From S146-42 sp965371965 (GTDB taxonomy: Bacteria; Planctomycetota; Phycisphaerae; Phycisphaerales; UBA1924), in the NCBI GenBank assembly GCA_965371965.1, contig CBDVAM010000093.1, forward strand, positions 1 to 13,852: a DNA stretch of 13,852 nt, read 5' to 3'. A program made the translations under genes and the position numbers. This document shows positions 1-6,415 of this stretch, piece after piece (within the stretch, counting starts at the first letter, position 1; each line of letters begins with the position of its first letter). The notes below the pieces were generated by a model. It saw only the letters and a list, made by a program, of their open reading frames with translations. It had not been told where the DNA came from and did no database searches.

Positions 1-130
1 CACTTTACCTGCGGGGCGCGGGTGTTTGGGGGACGGGTGCGTAAATGGCAACCCACTGGTCCGGGGCCCCCCCCACGTCGGCTCTGAAAGAGCATCGCGT
101 GCCCACGCACCCGGCTCCTACCCCTGTATC

Positions 131-151
131 GCTCTCTCGCTCTCTCGCTCT
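131..151. repeat. Short tandem repeat, 8-nt unit GCTCTCTC, about 2.6 copies
   Basis: Two full copies of GCTCTCTC and a partial third lie just past the 3' end of the minus-strand gene that stops at 163. The tract continues into a pyrimidine-rich run to about 173, so on the gene's own strand it is purine-rich. A small GC hairpin (GCTCT-GAA-AGAGC, 81-93) follows further downstream. It has no T tract, so I do not call a terminator. No gene is visible in 1-162. Confidence 0.6.
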
Positions 152-162
152 ACCCCTCTCCC

Positions 163-813
163 TCAATCCGTCCCCGCCAGATGCTTGAACACCGCCATCG
201 GCCCGATCGAACCGACCTCGCCCGCATCGCCCGCCTCCGCCTCATACTCCCGCACGCTCGGCGGACCCTCAAGCTCCACATTCTCGCTCGCCCGCGTCAA
301 TCCCAGCGACCCATTCCCGGTCACGCTCACCACCCAGCGACCCTCGCCGAGCTGGCGATACACCGCCTTGCCGACCTGCGCGTTCTCCAGGTCCCAGCTC
401 ACCTGGTCGGCGTCGGGATCGATCACCAGACCCTCGCTCGGGGCGGTGTCGGCGTCGAAGACCCGCCGAATCCACAGGCGACCATCGAGCACGACGTAAT
501 CGACATAGATCTCGCGGCTGGGGTCATAGTCGGTGGGGATCTCGCGGACCACGCCGCGGATATCCCGCACGCGAACGGTCAGCTCGCCGTCGGCGACGAC
601 CAGTTCAGTGACCGCTGTCTTGCGGACCGCCTCGGAATAGTTGTATTCCAGGGCGTCGTACCGCATCTGGAGGGCGTCGAGGCGACCGCGATAGATATCC
701 ACCGCCGCCGACGACCACAAGAACCGATACGCCAGCCCGAAGGTCGTGCCGGCGATCAGGGCGATCGAGACCGCAACGGTGACTTTGAGAATCGGCGGGC
801 GGGGAACTCGCAT
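163..813 (-). CDS. Hypothetical membrane-anchored protein, 216 aa
   Basis: I do not recognise a family. The start at 813 is chosen because GTGAGG sits 6 nt upstream and because an N-terminal helix follows a short basic segment (MRVPRPPILK). An in-frame ATG at 837 would add 8 residues; it has a weak -10-like TAATAC 7 nt ahead and remains possible. Residues about 10-30 form one hydrophobic helix, followed by a charged, probably helical stretch (about 36-60) and then a mostly beta-looking region rich in Val, Arg and Asp (about 65-185), ending in an acidic tail. The likely topology is a short cytoplasmic N-terminus with a large extracytoplasmic domain. It lies 131 nt downstream of the FabF-type gene on the same strand, far enough to be a separate unit. 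Function unknown. Confidence 0.7.
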   Translation of the reverse strand: MRVPRPPILKVTVAVSIALIAGTTFGLAYRFLWSSAAVDIYRGRLDALQMRYDALEYNYSEAVRKTAVTELVVADGELTVRVRDIRGVVREIPTDYDPSREIYVDYVVLDGRLWIRRVFDADTAPSEGLVIDPDADQVSWDLENAQVGKAVYRQLGEGRWVVSVTGNGSLGLTRASENVELEGPPSVREYEAEAGDAGEVGSIGPMAVFKHLAGTD

Positions 814-867
814 GGCGAACCTCACTTCTCCCTCCATCGGCAAGGTATTACCCGGACCTTTGCCCGA

Positions 868-898
868 TTCGCAGGGTGATCCCACTTGTTTCGCAGGG
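868..898. promoter_or_regulatory. Direct repeat TTCGCAGGG x2, 22-bp period, upstream of the 216-aa protein gene
   Basis: TTCGCAGGG occurs at 868-876 and again at 890-898, both on the same side of the helix at about two turns apart. They lie upstream of the minus-strand gene starting at 813, beyond its possible start region (GGTATTACC palindrome at 844-852). The spacing suits a regulator binding site, but the repeat is short and could be chance. Confidence 0.25.
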
Positions 899-900
899 CA

Positions 901-918
901 CAGGCCTGATTGGGCCTG
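901..918 (-). terminator. Weak hairpin downstream of the FabF-type gene
   Basis: On the minus strand CAGGCC-CAATCA-GGCCTG forms a 6-bp GC-rich stem with a 6-nt loop, 27 nt past the stop at 945. No T tract follows, so it is not a canonical Rho-independent terminator. It may be a pause or processing site, or nothing. Confidence 0.25.
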
Positions 919-944
919 ATCGGCGGTCGCTTTCGCGCCCGAGC

Positions 945-2297
945 CTATTGGGTGAATCGCCGGACACAAACGGCGTCGTTCTGCCCGCCGAAACCGAATC
1001 CGTTGGACAGGCACACGTCCACGCCGCCCTGATCCGTCAGATCGCGAGCCTTGTTGGGGACATAATCGAGATCGCACTCGGGGTCCGCCCTCTGAAGGTT
1101 GATCGTCGGCGGGACCATCCCGGTCTGGATCGCCTTGACGCAGGTGATCAGCTCGACGGTCCCGGCGGCCTGGATCAGATGCCCCATCATGCTCTTGACG
1201 CTGCTGAAGGGGATTTTGCCCGCGAGGTCGCCGAACACGCCCTTGACGGCCTTGGTCTCGATGCCGTCGTTTTCCGGCGTGCCCGTGCCGTGGGCCGAGA
1301 TGTAGTGGACCTGGGCGCGTCCATCCTCGCCGGGCGACTTGGGATCGATCCCGGCCTGCTGCAACGCCTTGAGCATCGCGAGCTGGGCACCCTGCCCGTC
1401 GGGGTGGATGTCGGTGATGCGATACCCGTCGGCGGTCGAGCCATAGCCGCGCAGCTCGGCGTGGATCCGCGCCCCGCGCGCCAACGCGTGCTCCAGATCC
1501 TCAAGAATCACCACCCCGGCACCCTCGCCCATCACGAATCCGTCGCGGGTGCGATCGAACGGGCGGCTGGCCGATTCGGGCGAATCTCTCCTCGTGCTCA
1601 TCGCCGTGAGACGAATAAACCCGGTCATCCCGAGCGGATGGATCATGCTGTGCGAGCCGCCGGCGAGCATGACCTCGGCATCGCCCCGCCGGATGATCTC
1701 GAACGCCTCGCCCACGCTCTGGGTGCTCGCGGCGCACGCGGTCAGACAGTTCAGGCTCGGCCCGCGCGCGCCCACAAGGTCTGCGACATGCGTCACGACC
1801 GCCTGGGGCTCCTGCTCCAACTCGCCGACCGTGTCCAGCATCTCCAGGGCCGCCCGGGCGAATGCCGGGGCGTCCACGCTGCGGGTCTCCGCGTCCCACG
1901 CCGACACATGCGAACGAACGAACGACTCGAACCGCGGCGGACCCTCGCCCGCGCCCATATAGATCCCCACTCGCCGGGGATCGACGTTCGCGTCGGCGAG
2001 CCCGGCATCGCGCCACGCCGCCGATGCGCTCGCCAGCGCAAACCTGCCGTTGAGGCTCGCCCCCGCGTGGCGGCGTGCGAGCGCCGCATCACCCAAGGCA
2101 TCCTCGAGCTCGAAATCATCGCACTGGGCCGCGAAGTTCGTCGCGAATGAACCCGCCTCGAATCGCCAGATCGGGCCGATCGCGCAATCGCCACGGATAA
2201 GGCGATCCCACGCGATATCGATGTCGCGACCGAGCGGGGTGACCCAGCCCATGCCGGTGATCACGACCCGCCGCCGATCAGTCGTCGCTTTTCTCAT
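945..2297 (-). CDS. Beta-ketoacyl-ACP synthase II (FabF-type ketosynthase, KS-alpha-like), 450 aa
   Basis: Condensing enzyme of the thiolase-fold ketosynthase family; family members condense malonyl-ACP with an acyl thioester in fatty acid or polyketide synthesis in the cytoplasm. All three catalytic residues are visible: Cys188 in TACAAS, His336 in HGTGT and His373 in SMMGH. The N-terminal RRVVITGMGWVTPLG and the C-terminal NGFGFGGQN are typical. At 450 aa it is slightly longer than E. coli FabF (413 aa). The ATG at 2297 has GGTGA 5 nt upstream; an ATG at 2309 adds four residues and has worse spacing. The start lies inside the 3' end of the preceding gene (20-nt overlap), so translation is probably coupled. 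A catalytically altered KS lies two genes upstream, so this may be the active half of a KS/CLF-like pair rather than housekeeping FabF. No ACP or malonyl transferase gene is in the window, so the pathway is unknown. Confidence 0.93.
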   Translation of the reverse strand: MRKATTDRRRVVITGMGWVTPLGRDIDIAWDRLIRGDCAIGPIWRFEAGSFATNFAAQCDDFELEDALGDAALARRHAGASLNGRFALASASAAWRDAGLADANVDPRRVGIYMGAGEGPPRFESFVRSHVSAWDAETRSVDAPAFARAALEMLDTVGELEQEPQAVVTHVADLVGARGPSLNCLTACAASTQSVGEAFEIIRRGDAEVMLAGGSHSMIHPLGMTGFIRLTAMSTRRDSPESASRPFDRTRDGFVMGEGAGVVILEDLEHALARGARIHAELRGYGSTADGYRITDIHPDGQGAQLAMLKALQQAGIDPKSPGEDGRAQVHYISAHGTGTPENDGIETKAVKGVFGDLAGKIPFSSVKSMMGHLIQAAGTVELITCVKAIQTGMVPPTINLQRADPECDLDYVPNKARDLTDQGGVDVCLSNGFGFGGQNDAVCVRRFTQ

Positions 2298-2838
2298 GCT
2301 CGTCACCATCGCCCTCGTCGTCGGACGTGGCGGTCGCCCCGGCCTTCATCGCCTCGAGCTTGTCGGGGTTGAGCACGCGCACCAGCCCATCCTTGAGACG
2401 CCGCTCGCCGAAGTTGATGATCAGCCCAAGTTCCAGATCCGCGGCACGAAGCTGGGCCCGCAATCGCGACCGCTCCTCGCCCCCGACCTCGCCATAGTGC
2501 GCCTGCACCAGGAGCAAGAACCGCTCGCCGACGTAGAAATCGGCAACCACCTGCCCCGCGACGATCTCCTCGAACGCGACATCGAACGCGTGATCGCGGT
2601 CGAAGGCGATCTCCTCGACTTCCAGCTCGTTGGCGAGCGCGTTGACATAGATCTCGCGCGGGAAGCCCGGACCGAGCTCTTTATGCACCTCGATCGACGC
2701 GCCGATGACGCGCCGGCTCATCTCGGTCAGGGCCGGGTCGAGTTCTGATAGCGGCACGCCCCGCCGACGATGCCCGCCATCGTGCGAATCGCCGCGATTG
2801 CCCCGATCCTCGTCGTTTCGTGATCCGTATGAAGCCAT
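2278..2838 (-). CDS. GxxExxY-family (PDDEXK_3) protein with a degenerate active site, 186 aa
   Basis: Residues about 41-157 match the GxxExxY family as I know it: RVIGASIEVHKELGPG near the start, then a D-containing strand, and LGLIINFGERRLKDGL at the end. The family has a PD-(D/E)xK nuclease-like fold. The hallmark positions are changed here: the GxxExxY segment reads GFPREIY (Arg61 where Glu is usual, Glu one later), and the D...ExK signature reads Asp100 ... Leu110-Val-Gln112, so the catalytic Glu and Lys are absent. A hydrophilic N-terminus (1-38) and an acidic tail (about 172-186) flank the domain. The start at 2838 is well supported by GGAGAGG 4 nt upstream. It lies 24 nt after the KS-beta-like gene and overlaps the KS-alpha gene by 20 nt. 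A structural or binding role is more likely than cleavage; this is inference. Confidence 0.8.
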   Translation of the reverse strand: MASYGSRNDEDRGNRGDSHDGGHRRRGVPLSELDPALTEMSRRVIGASIEVHKELGPGFPREIYVNALANELEVEEIAFDRDHAFDVAFEEIVAGQVVADFYVGERFLLLVQAHYGEVGGEERSRLRAQLRAADLELGLIINFGERRLKDGLVRVLNPDKLEAMKAGATATSDDEGDGDEHEKSDD

Positions 2839-2862
2839 AGATCCTCTCCAATAGGTTGCTAG

Positions 2863-4191
2863 TCAGTCCGCGCGTCGTAAGACGAGCGCGGCGTTCGATC
2901 CCCCAAGCGATGTCGAGCACACCAACACATGCCTCGGCGGATCCGCCGCCTCGGGTTCGCCAAGCATACGGCCCCCCATCAGGCGAGGCGTGCGAGGCCA
3001 GCGACCCTCGCAGAGGACCATCGCGCCGATCGCGGCCTGGATGCCGCCGTTGCCCGCCATGCACTCGCCGATACTCGTCACCCAGGTCAAAGCAGGAATC
3101 GCGCGATCGCCAAAGACCTCGCCCAACGCCAACGCCTCGGCGGTATCCAGCGATCTGACACCCGCGCCGTGAGGCACCACGGCGTCGATATCCTCGCTCC
3201 CGATCCCCGCGTCGTCCAGCGCCCGCTCGATCGCGTCGCTCAGTCCCACGTTCGCAGAGGCCTCCGCGTCTTGGGGCGGACCCAGCGTGTCGAGACCGTG
3301 CGGCGAGTGGGCCGCGCCGAACCCGACGAGCCTCGCGGCGATCGAAGCCCCCCGCTCGATCGCCGTGTGCTCGCGTTCGACAATGAGGATGCCCCCGCCC
3401 TCGCCCAGCAGTTGCCCTTGAGATTCCGGATCGAATGGGCGGACGGGATTGTCGTCTGGCCGCTCGCTGGGATAGAGGTCCATTCCCTGGGTCCTGGCGA
3501 TGCGACCGGCCTGCTCCAGACGGGTCAGGGCCAGCACGTTGAGCTTGCTCTCGGCAGACCCGCTGAAACACACGTCGGCGTCGCCCCGCTCGATCACCCG
3601 CATCGACTCGCCGATGCTCAAGAGCCCGCTGGCCTCGCCGCAGGTGATCGTGTTGCTCACCCCCATGCAGCCGTGCAGGATCGTCACATGGCACGCGAGC
3701 ATGTTGGGCAGGTACTTGAGCATCCACAGCGGGGGGAGATTCTCCATCGCCCCCTCGCCCCAGGCCTTCAGATCCATATTCCCCGACGCATCGCTCGCCG
3801 ACACCAGCGCCGCGGTCAGCTCGCCGGCCTCGGCGGCGATCAGCCCCGCGCCGATCAGGCATCCCATCCGCTCGCTCGGATAGGTCGTCTCGCCGCCGGA
3901 GACCCGCGTCACGAGCCCGGCGTTCTCTGCGGCCATCGCCGAGGCCACGACCGCGATCTGGGTGTCGCGGGCCATGACCTTGACGGCCTTGCGATAGTGC
4001 TTGGGCACGATCGCCTTGGCGTCGAGCCCGTCGATCCACGACGCGAGGCTTGAGGCGAACCCGCCGGCATCGAAACTCTCGATGGGGCGGATCGCCGATC
4101 GCCCCTCCATGAGGCCATTGAAGAGCGCCGCGTTGGAAACGCCGAGCCCCGTGACGGTGCCGATGCCGGTAATGACGATGCCTTCTGCCAT
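2863..4191 (-). CDS. Ketosynthase-fold protein lacking catalytic Cys (KS-beta / chain-length-factor-like), 442 aa
   Basis: The ketosynthase fold is clear: IVITGIGTVTGLG at the N-terminus, VIERGDADVCFSGSAES in the middle, GQLLGEGGGILIVE, and a C-terminal SLGGSNAALVL. Aligned to FabF, the nucleophile Cys is Glu186 (CGEASGLLSIG). This is the position where type II polyketide chain-length factors usually carry Gln. The first catalytic His is kept (His341 in HGAG) and the second is Glu376 (SIGECMAG instead of a GH motif). It is therefore unlikely to condense acyl chains itself. By analogy it could be a non-catalytic partner of the intact KS at 945-2297, shaping the acyl pocket or decarboxylating malonyl-ACP. 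The start at 4191 gives the normal KS N-terminus; TAGACT lies 8 nt before it and no Shine-Dalgarno is evident. An in-frame ATG at 4221 would add ten residues unlike the family. It is the first gene of the minus-strand operon. Confidence 0.88.
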   Translation of the reverse strand: MAEGIVITGIGTVTGLGVSNAALFNGLMEGRSAIRPIESFDAGGFASSLASWIDGLDAKAIVPKHYRKAVKVMARDTQIAVVASAMAAENAGLVTRVSGGETTYPSERMGCLIGAGLIAAEAGELTAALVSASDASGNMDLKAWGEGAMENLPPLWMLKYLPNMLACHVTILHGCMGVSNTITCGEASGLLSIGESMRVIERGDADVCFSGSAESKLNVLALTRLEQAGRIARTQGMDLYPSERPDDNPVRPFDPESQGQLLGEGGGILIVEREHTAIERGASIAARLVGFGAAHSPHGLDTLGPPQDAEASANVGLSDAIERALDDAGIGSEDIDAVVPHGAGVRSLDTAEALALGEVFGDRAIPALTWVTSIGECMAGNGGIQAAIGAMVLCEGRWPRTPRLMGGRMLGEPEAADPPRHVLVCSTSLGGSNAALVLRRAD

Positions 4192-4402
4192 CCAGGCGGA
4201 GTCTACGCGAGCCGCCCTCATCGAGTTCTGGAGCGGTTCGCCCCCGACGGGCGTGCCGATCCCTGCGCAGGATCACAAATCGATCCCCAGCACGAACCTC
4301 ATCTGGCGCGCATTTGGCGCGATCGCCCCGATTGGGGACCGAGCGGCTTTGGCGGGGCCAATTGTCGATCCAATCTCCCTCCCGGTTCGATACCTGGCGC
4401 AC
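4192..4402. other. Divergent intergenic region between the KS operon and the 159-aa membrane protein gene
   Basis: This 211-bp gap holds the promoters of two outward-facing units. Visible elements: TAGACT (minus strand, 4200-4205), 8 nt before the KS-beta-like start; a direct repeat TGGCGCG at 4304-4310 and 4315-4321 (11-bp period); the palindrome CCCCGATTGGGG at 4327-4338; and TTGGC-GGG-GCCAA at about 4350-4362. These may be regulator sites but none matches an operator I recognise. Confidence 0.4.
4200..4205 (-). promoter_or_regulatory. Putative -10 element (TAGACT) of the KS operon
   Basis: On the minus strand TAGACT ends 8 nt before the ATG at 4191, which would place the transcription start at or just before the start codon. 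No clear -35 is seen. It supports the 4191 start as a leaderless one. Confidence 0.35.
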
Positions 4403-4882
4403 GTGCCCAGTCTGATCCGTGCAATCTTCGATCCCGCGTGGCTGTTTCTCTTGAGCGGGCTGGCCATCCTCGCCGCGTGCGTCCTCGTGCCCGCCCAGGA
4501 CCGGTTCGAGGAGGCCCGTTGGCAGCGCGACCGGGCCCAGACCATGCTCGCCCACTCCCAACTCACACTCGATCGCTACGAGATGGTCAACGCGGCGCTC
4601 GGTCGCGGCGATGAGTCGATGATCCGAACCCTCGTCGCCAGCCAGCTCAACCTCGTCCCCGCTGCCACTCCGGACCAGACCGCGATCGTCCTGGCCTCCT
4701 CCCGCCCGAGCGCCGATGTCCTGGCCTCGGTCGAGCCGGACATCCCCAGCCTGCCGCTACGCCGGGTGCGAGACACCCGCCTGCGCCGCCTGGTCATGGA
4801 CGAGAACATCCGCCTGTGGCTGCTGATCGGCGGGTGCGGATGCGTGGCGATCGGGCTCTTCCGGCGCTTCGGCGGGGTGTAG
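4403..4882 (+). CDS. Hypothetical protein with two terminal membrane helices, 159 aa
   Basis: The frame is open further upstream, but the protein-like part starts at the GTG at 4403, just before the first hydrophobic segment; upstream residues overlap the divergent KS gene and look random. No good Shine-Dalgarno is seen, so the start is tentative. Residues about 12-30 (WLFLLSGLAILAACVLVPA) and 137-153 (RLWLLIGGCGCVAIGLF) are membrane helices. Between them lie a charged, helical, possibly coiled-coil stretch (about 32-66) and a polar region to about 134. Both termini are probably on the same side, with the middle domain on the other side of the membrane. It precedes rnpA on the same strand, with an inverted repeat between them. 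I do not recognise the family and assign no function. Confidence 0.65.
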   Translation: MPSLIRAIFDPAWLFLLSGLAILAACVLVPAQDRFEEARWQRDRAQTMLAHSQLTLDRYEMVNAALGRGDESMIRTLVASQLNLVPAATPDQTAIVLASSRPSADVLASVEPDIPSLPLRRVRDTRLRRLVMDENIRLWLLIGGCGCVAIGLFRRFGGV

Positions 4883-4896
4883 CCTCCCCCAGAGCG

Positions 4897-4998
4897 GAAA
4901 ACGAAGAGCGAAAAACGAAAAGCAGCAAAGCAGAACAACCCTGGACGGAAACTGCTCCATCCTAATTTGCTGCTCTTCGCTTTTCGCTTTTCGTTTTT
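4897..4998. repeat. Long imperfect inverted repeat built from CGAARAR heptads
   Basis: The left arm (4897-4929) and right arm (4966-4998) are 33 nt each and match at 29 of 33 positions as inverted copies; the spacer is 36 nt (4930-4965). Read 5'-3', each arm (the right one on the minus strand) has three tandem 7-nt units of the form CGAARAR followed by CAGCAAA. The four mismatches are all A/G changes, and two leave G:U pairs in the plus-strand RNA. The element is much richer in A/T than its surroundings. It lies between the stop at 4882 and rnpA, and the second arm ends in CGTTTTT, so it could terminate or attenuate plus-strand transcription. It may also be a dispersed intergenic repeat of miniature-element type. 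It encodes nothing convincing. Confidence 0.85.
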
Positions 4999-5018
4999 CA
5001 TTCCTCCCCCCTCTCCCA

Positions 5019-5024
5019 TATCGT
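5019..5024 (+). promoter_or_regulatory. Putative -10 element (TATCGT) of rnpA-yidD
   Basis: TATCGT ends 6 nt before the rnpA GTG. A weak -35-like TTTTCA lies at 4995-5000 with an 18-nt spacer, overlapping the end of the inverted repeat. The arrangement suggests leaderless transcription starting at the GTG, with the hairpin insulating it from the upstream gene. Confidence 0.35.
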
Positions 5025-5030
5025 GACACC

Positions 5031-5447
5031 GTGCCCGCCGCCCTTTCCGCTCCACGACGCCTGCGATTTCGCCCGCGCCATCGCCTTGGGCACGCCCGCG
5101 AGTTCGCCCGCGTCTATGCGAACAAGCTGCGGGCAACCTGTGGCCCGATCACCCTGCACGCGGTCGAGAATGGGCTCGATCACCATCGCCTGGGCCTGTC
5201 GATCGGACGGCGAGTCGGCTCGGCGGTCCGGCGCAGCCGCCTCAAACGACACCTCCGCGAGGCATTCAGGCTCTCGATGGACGATCTCGCCCGCACCCCC
5301 GAGGGCTTGGGGTTCGATCTGGTTCTCTCCGCACGCGCACACGAACAGATGAGCCTGGATGGCTACAAGGACGCCCTGGTCTCGATGGCCGGCGACCTCG
5401 CGGCAAACGCGCGCCGTCGGGCTGAGCGGGCCAAGAATGCCCCATGA
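5031..5447 (+). CDS. rnpA: Ribonuclease P protein component, 138 aa
   Basis: Protein subunit of RNase P, which helps the catalytic RNA bind precursor tRNA and remove the 5' leader. The family signature is clear: LGLSIGRRVGSAVRRSRLKR at residues 54-73 continuing into HLREAFR, the basic RNR-motif helix that contacts P RNA. Length (138 aa) is normal. The start is a GTG at 5031 with no Shine-Dalgarno and a -10-like hexamer 6 nt upstream. The stop overlaps the yidD start by 4 nt, the usual rnpA-yidD coupling. The commonly linked rpmH is not upstream; a membrane protein gene and an inverted repeat are there instead. Confidence 0.95.
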   Translation: MPAALSAPRRLRFRPRHRLGHAREFARVYANKLRATCGPITLHAVENGLDHHRLGLSIGRRVGSAVRRSRLKRHLREAFRLSMDDLARTPEGLGFDLVLSARAHEQMSLDGYKDALVSMAGDLAANARRRAERAKNAP

Positions 5448-5749
5448 TCCGCCATGCCACCCGCTGGATTGACCGCCTGCTCGCCGGGCTGCTGGCCATC
5501 GGCGTTCGGGTCTATCAGTGGACGCTCCGCCCGCTCCTGGGCGGGCAGTGCCGATACCGACCAACCTGCAGCGACTACGCCCTGGACGCGCTGAGAGAGC
5601 ACGGGGGAATCCGGGGCGGGATCCTCGCGGCCCGGCGAATCCTGCGCTGCCACCCATTCGCCAAGGGCGGGTACGACCCGGTCCCGGTGCGAGAGCCAAC
5701 AGAGCCTGAGAACTCGAAACCCTCGCCACCCCCGTACACTCCCGCCTAG
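5444..5749 (+). CDS. yidD: Membrane protein insertion efficiency factor YidD, 101 aa
   Basis: Small membrane-associated protein that assists YidC-dependent insertion of inner-membrane proteins. The family core is visible: RPLLGGQCRYRPTCSDYALD (residues 29-48), then the conserved arginines of AARRILRCHPFAKGGYDPVP, with Cys36, Cys42 and Cys69. The N-terminal segment (about 8-28) is an amphipathic or hydrophobic helix. A Pro-rich tail of about 20 residues follows the core. Its ATG lies in the ATGA that also ends rnpA, so translation is coupled. yidC, often the next gene, is absent; a TetR-type regulator follows after 45 nt. Confidence 0.95.
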   Translation: MIRHATRWIDRLLAGLLAIGVRVYQWTLRPLLGGQCRYRPTCSDYALDALREHGGIRGGILAARRILRCHPFAKGGYDPVPVREPTEPENSKPSPPPYTPA

Positions 5750-5756
5750 GGACGCG

Positions 5757-5772
5757 CCGCTGACGCCAGCGG
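5757..5772. promoter_or_regulatory. Small inverted repeat CCGCT-N6-AGCGG before the TetR-type gene
   Basis: A 5-bp inverted repeat with a 6-nt centre, 8 nt past the yidD stop and 22 nt before the regulator's ATG. It could be a weak terminator stem or half of an autoregulatory operator. It is too short to decide. Confidence 0.2.
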
Positions 5773-5794
5773 GACCAACGCACGGGGGACGGTC

Positions 5795-6415
5795 ATGAGC
5801 CGATTGTCGGCTTCTGCGAGACGAGCGCAGCTGCTCCAGACAGCGGCCGAGTTATTCTCGCGCCGGGGCTACGCGCGTGCCACGACCGCCGAGCTTGCCA
5901 AGGCCGCCGGCGTCACCGAGCCGATCATCTACCGCCATTTCGCGTCCAAGCGAGACCTGTTCATCGCGCTGATCGAGCAGGCCGGCGAAGAAACCCTGTC
6001 GATGTGGAAGCGTCACCTTCGGGGCGCATCGGACCCCGCCGAGCGCCTCATCCGCCTGCTGGGCGACAACCCCATGGTCTCCGACGAGGGGCGCGACGCC
6101 TATCGCGTGGTGCTCCAGGCGATCACGGTCTCGGACGACCCGGCGATCCACAAGGCGATCCAGAAGCACTTCGCGGCACTCCACGAGTTCCTCTTGTTCG
6201 AGATCGAACGCGCCCAGGAGTCCCACCGCGTCACCACCCGCATCGACGCATCGCTCATCGCCTGGCTGCTCATCGACATCGGCCTGGGCTACGGCGTGCT
6301 CAGCGCCCTGGGCGTCGAGGGGCACGGGGTCTCAAGCGAGGGCCGGCACGTTCGCGACGTCATCGCGCGAATCCTCGTAGGCCCCACCTTGCCCACGGCG
6401 CGCAAGGGCGGCTGA
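5795..6415 (+). CDS. TetR/AcrR-family transcriptional regulator, 206 aa
   Basis: The N-terminal DNA-binding domain is typical: RRAQLLQTAAELFSRRGY (residues 9-26), then the helix-turn-helix TTAELAKAAGVTEPIIYRHF (30-49) and SKRDLFIALI. The rest (about 60-206) is a helical ligand-binding and dimerisation domain with no recognisable ligand signature. Length is normal for the family. The start is an ATG with a G-rich GGGGGACGG just upstream. Its stop overlaps the next ATG by one base (TGATG), so it is co-transcribed and probably co-translated with the cysteine desulfurase gene. TetR proteins usually repress their own or neighbouring operons; the ligand and targets here are unknown. Confidence 0.93.
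   Translation: MSRLSASARRAQLLQTAAELFSRRGYARATTAELAKAAGVTEPIIYRHFASKRDLFIALIEQAGEETLSMWKRHLRGASDPAERLIRLLGDNPMVSDEGRDAYRVVLQAITVSDDPAIHKAIQKHFAALHEFLLFEIERAQESHRVTTRIDASLIAWLLIDIGLGYGVLSALGVEGHGVSSEGRHVRDVIARILVGPTLPTARKGG

Noticed and set aside
81..108. Terminator for the minus-strand gene ending at 163
   Set aside because: The small stems (GCTCT-GAA-AGAGC and GCGTG/CACGC) have no T tract and lie 55 nt or more from the stop, so the call would be guesswork.
876..2150. Long open frame on the plus strand opposite the FabF-type gene
   Set aside because: It is antisense to an enzyme with intact catalytic motifs and its product is an Arg/Ala/Gly-rich sequence with no recognisable family, as expected of a GC-rich shadow frame. 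The same applies to plus-strand frames at 2929-4053 and minus-strand frames at 7777-9396 and 9344-10912.
2278..2838. Acyl carrier protein between the two ketosynthases
   Set aside because: No DSL-type phosphopantetheine Ser motif is present; the sequence follows the GxxExxY family from about residue 41 to 157.
4897..4998. CRISPR array or integron-type site
   Set aside because: There are only two arms in inverted orientation with 7-nt internal units, no regularly spaced unique spacers, and no cas or integrase gene nearby.
4576..5136. Minus-strand open frame across the inverted repeat, with Lys/Arg-rich peptides
   Set aside because: The Lys/Arg/Phe-rich part is only the translation of the heptad inverted repeat, and the rest is antisense to the 159-aa protein and rnpA.
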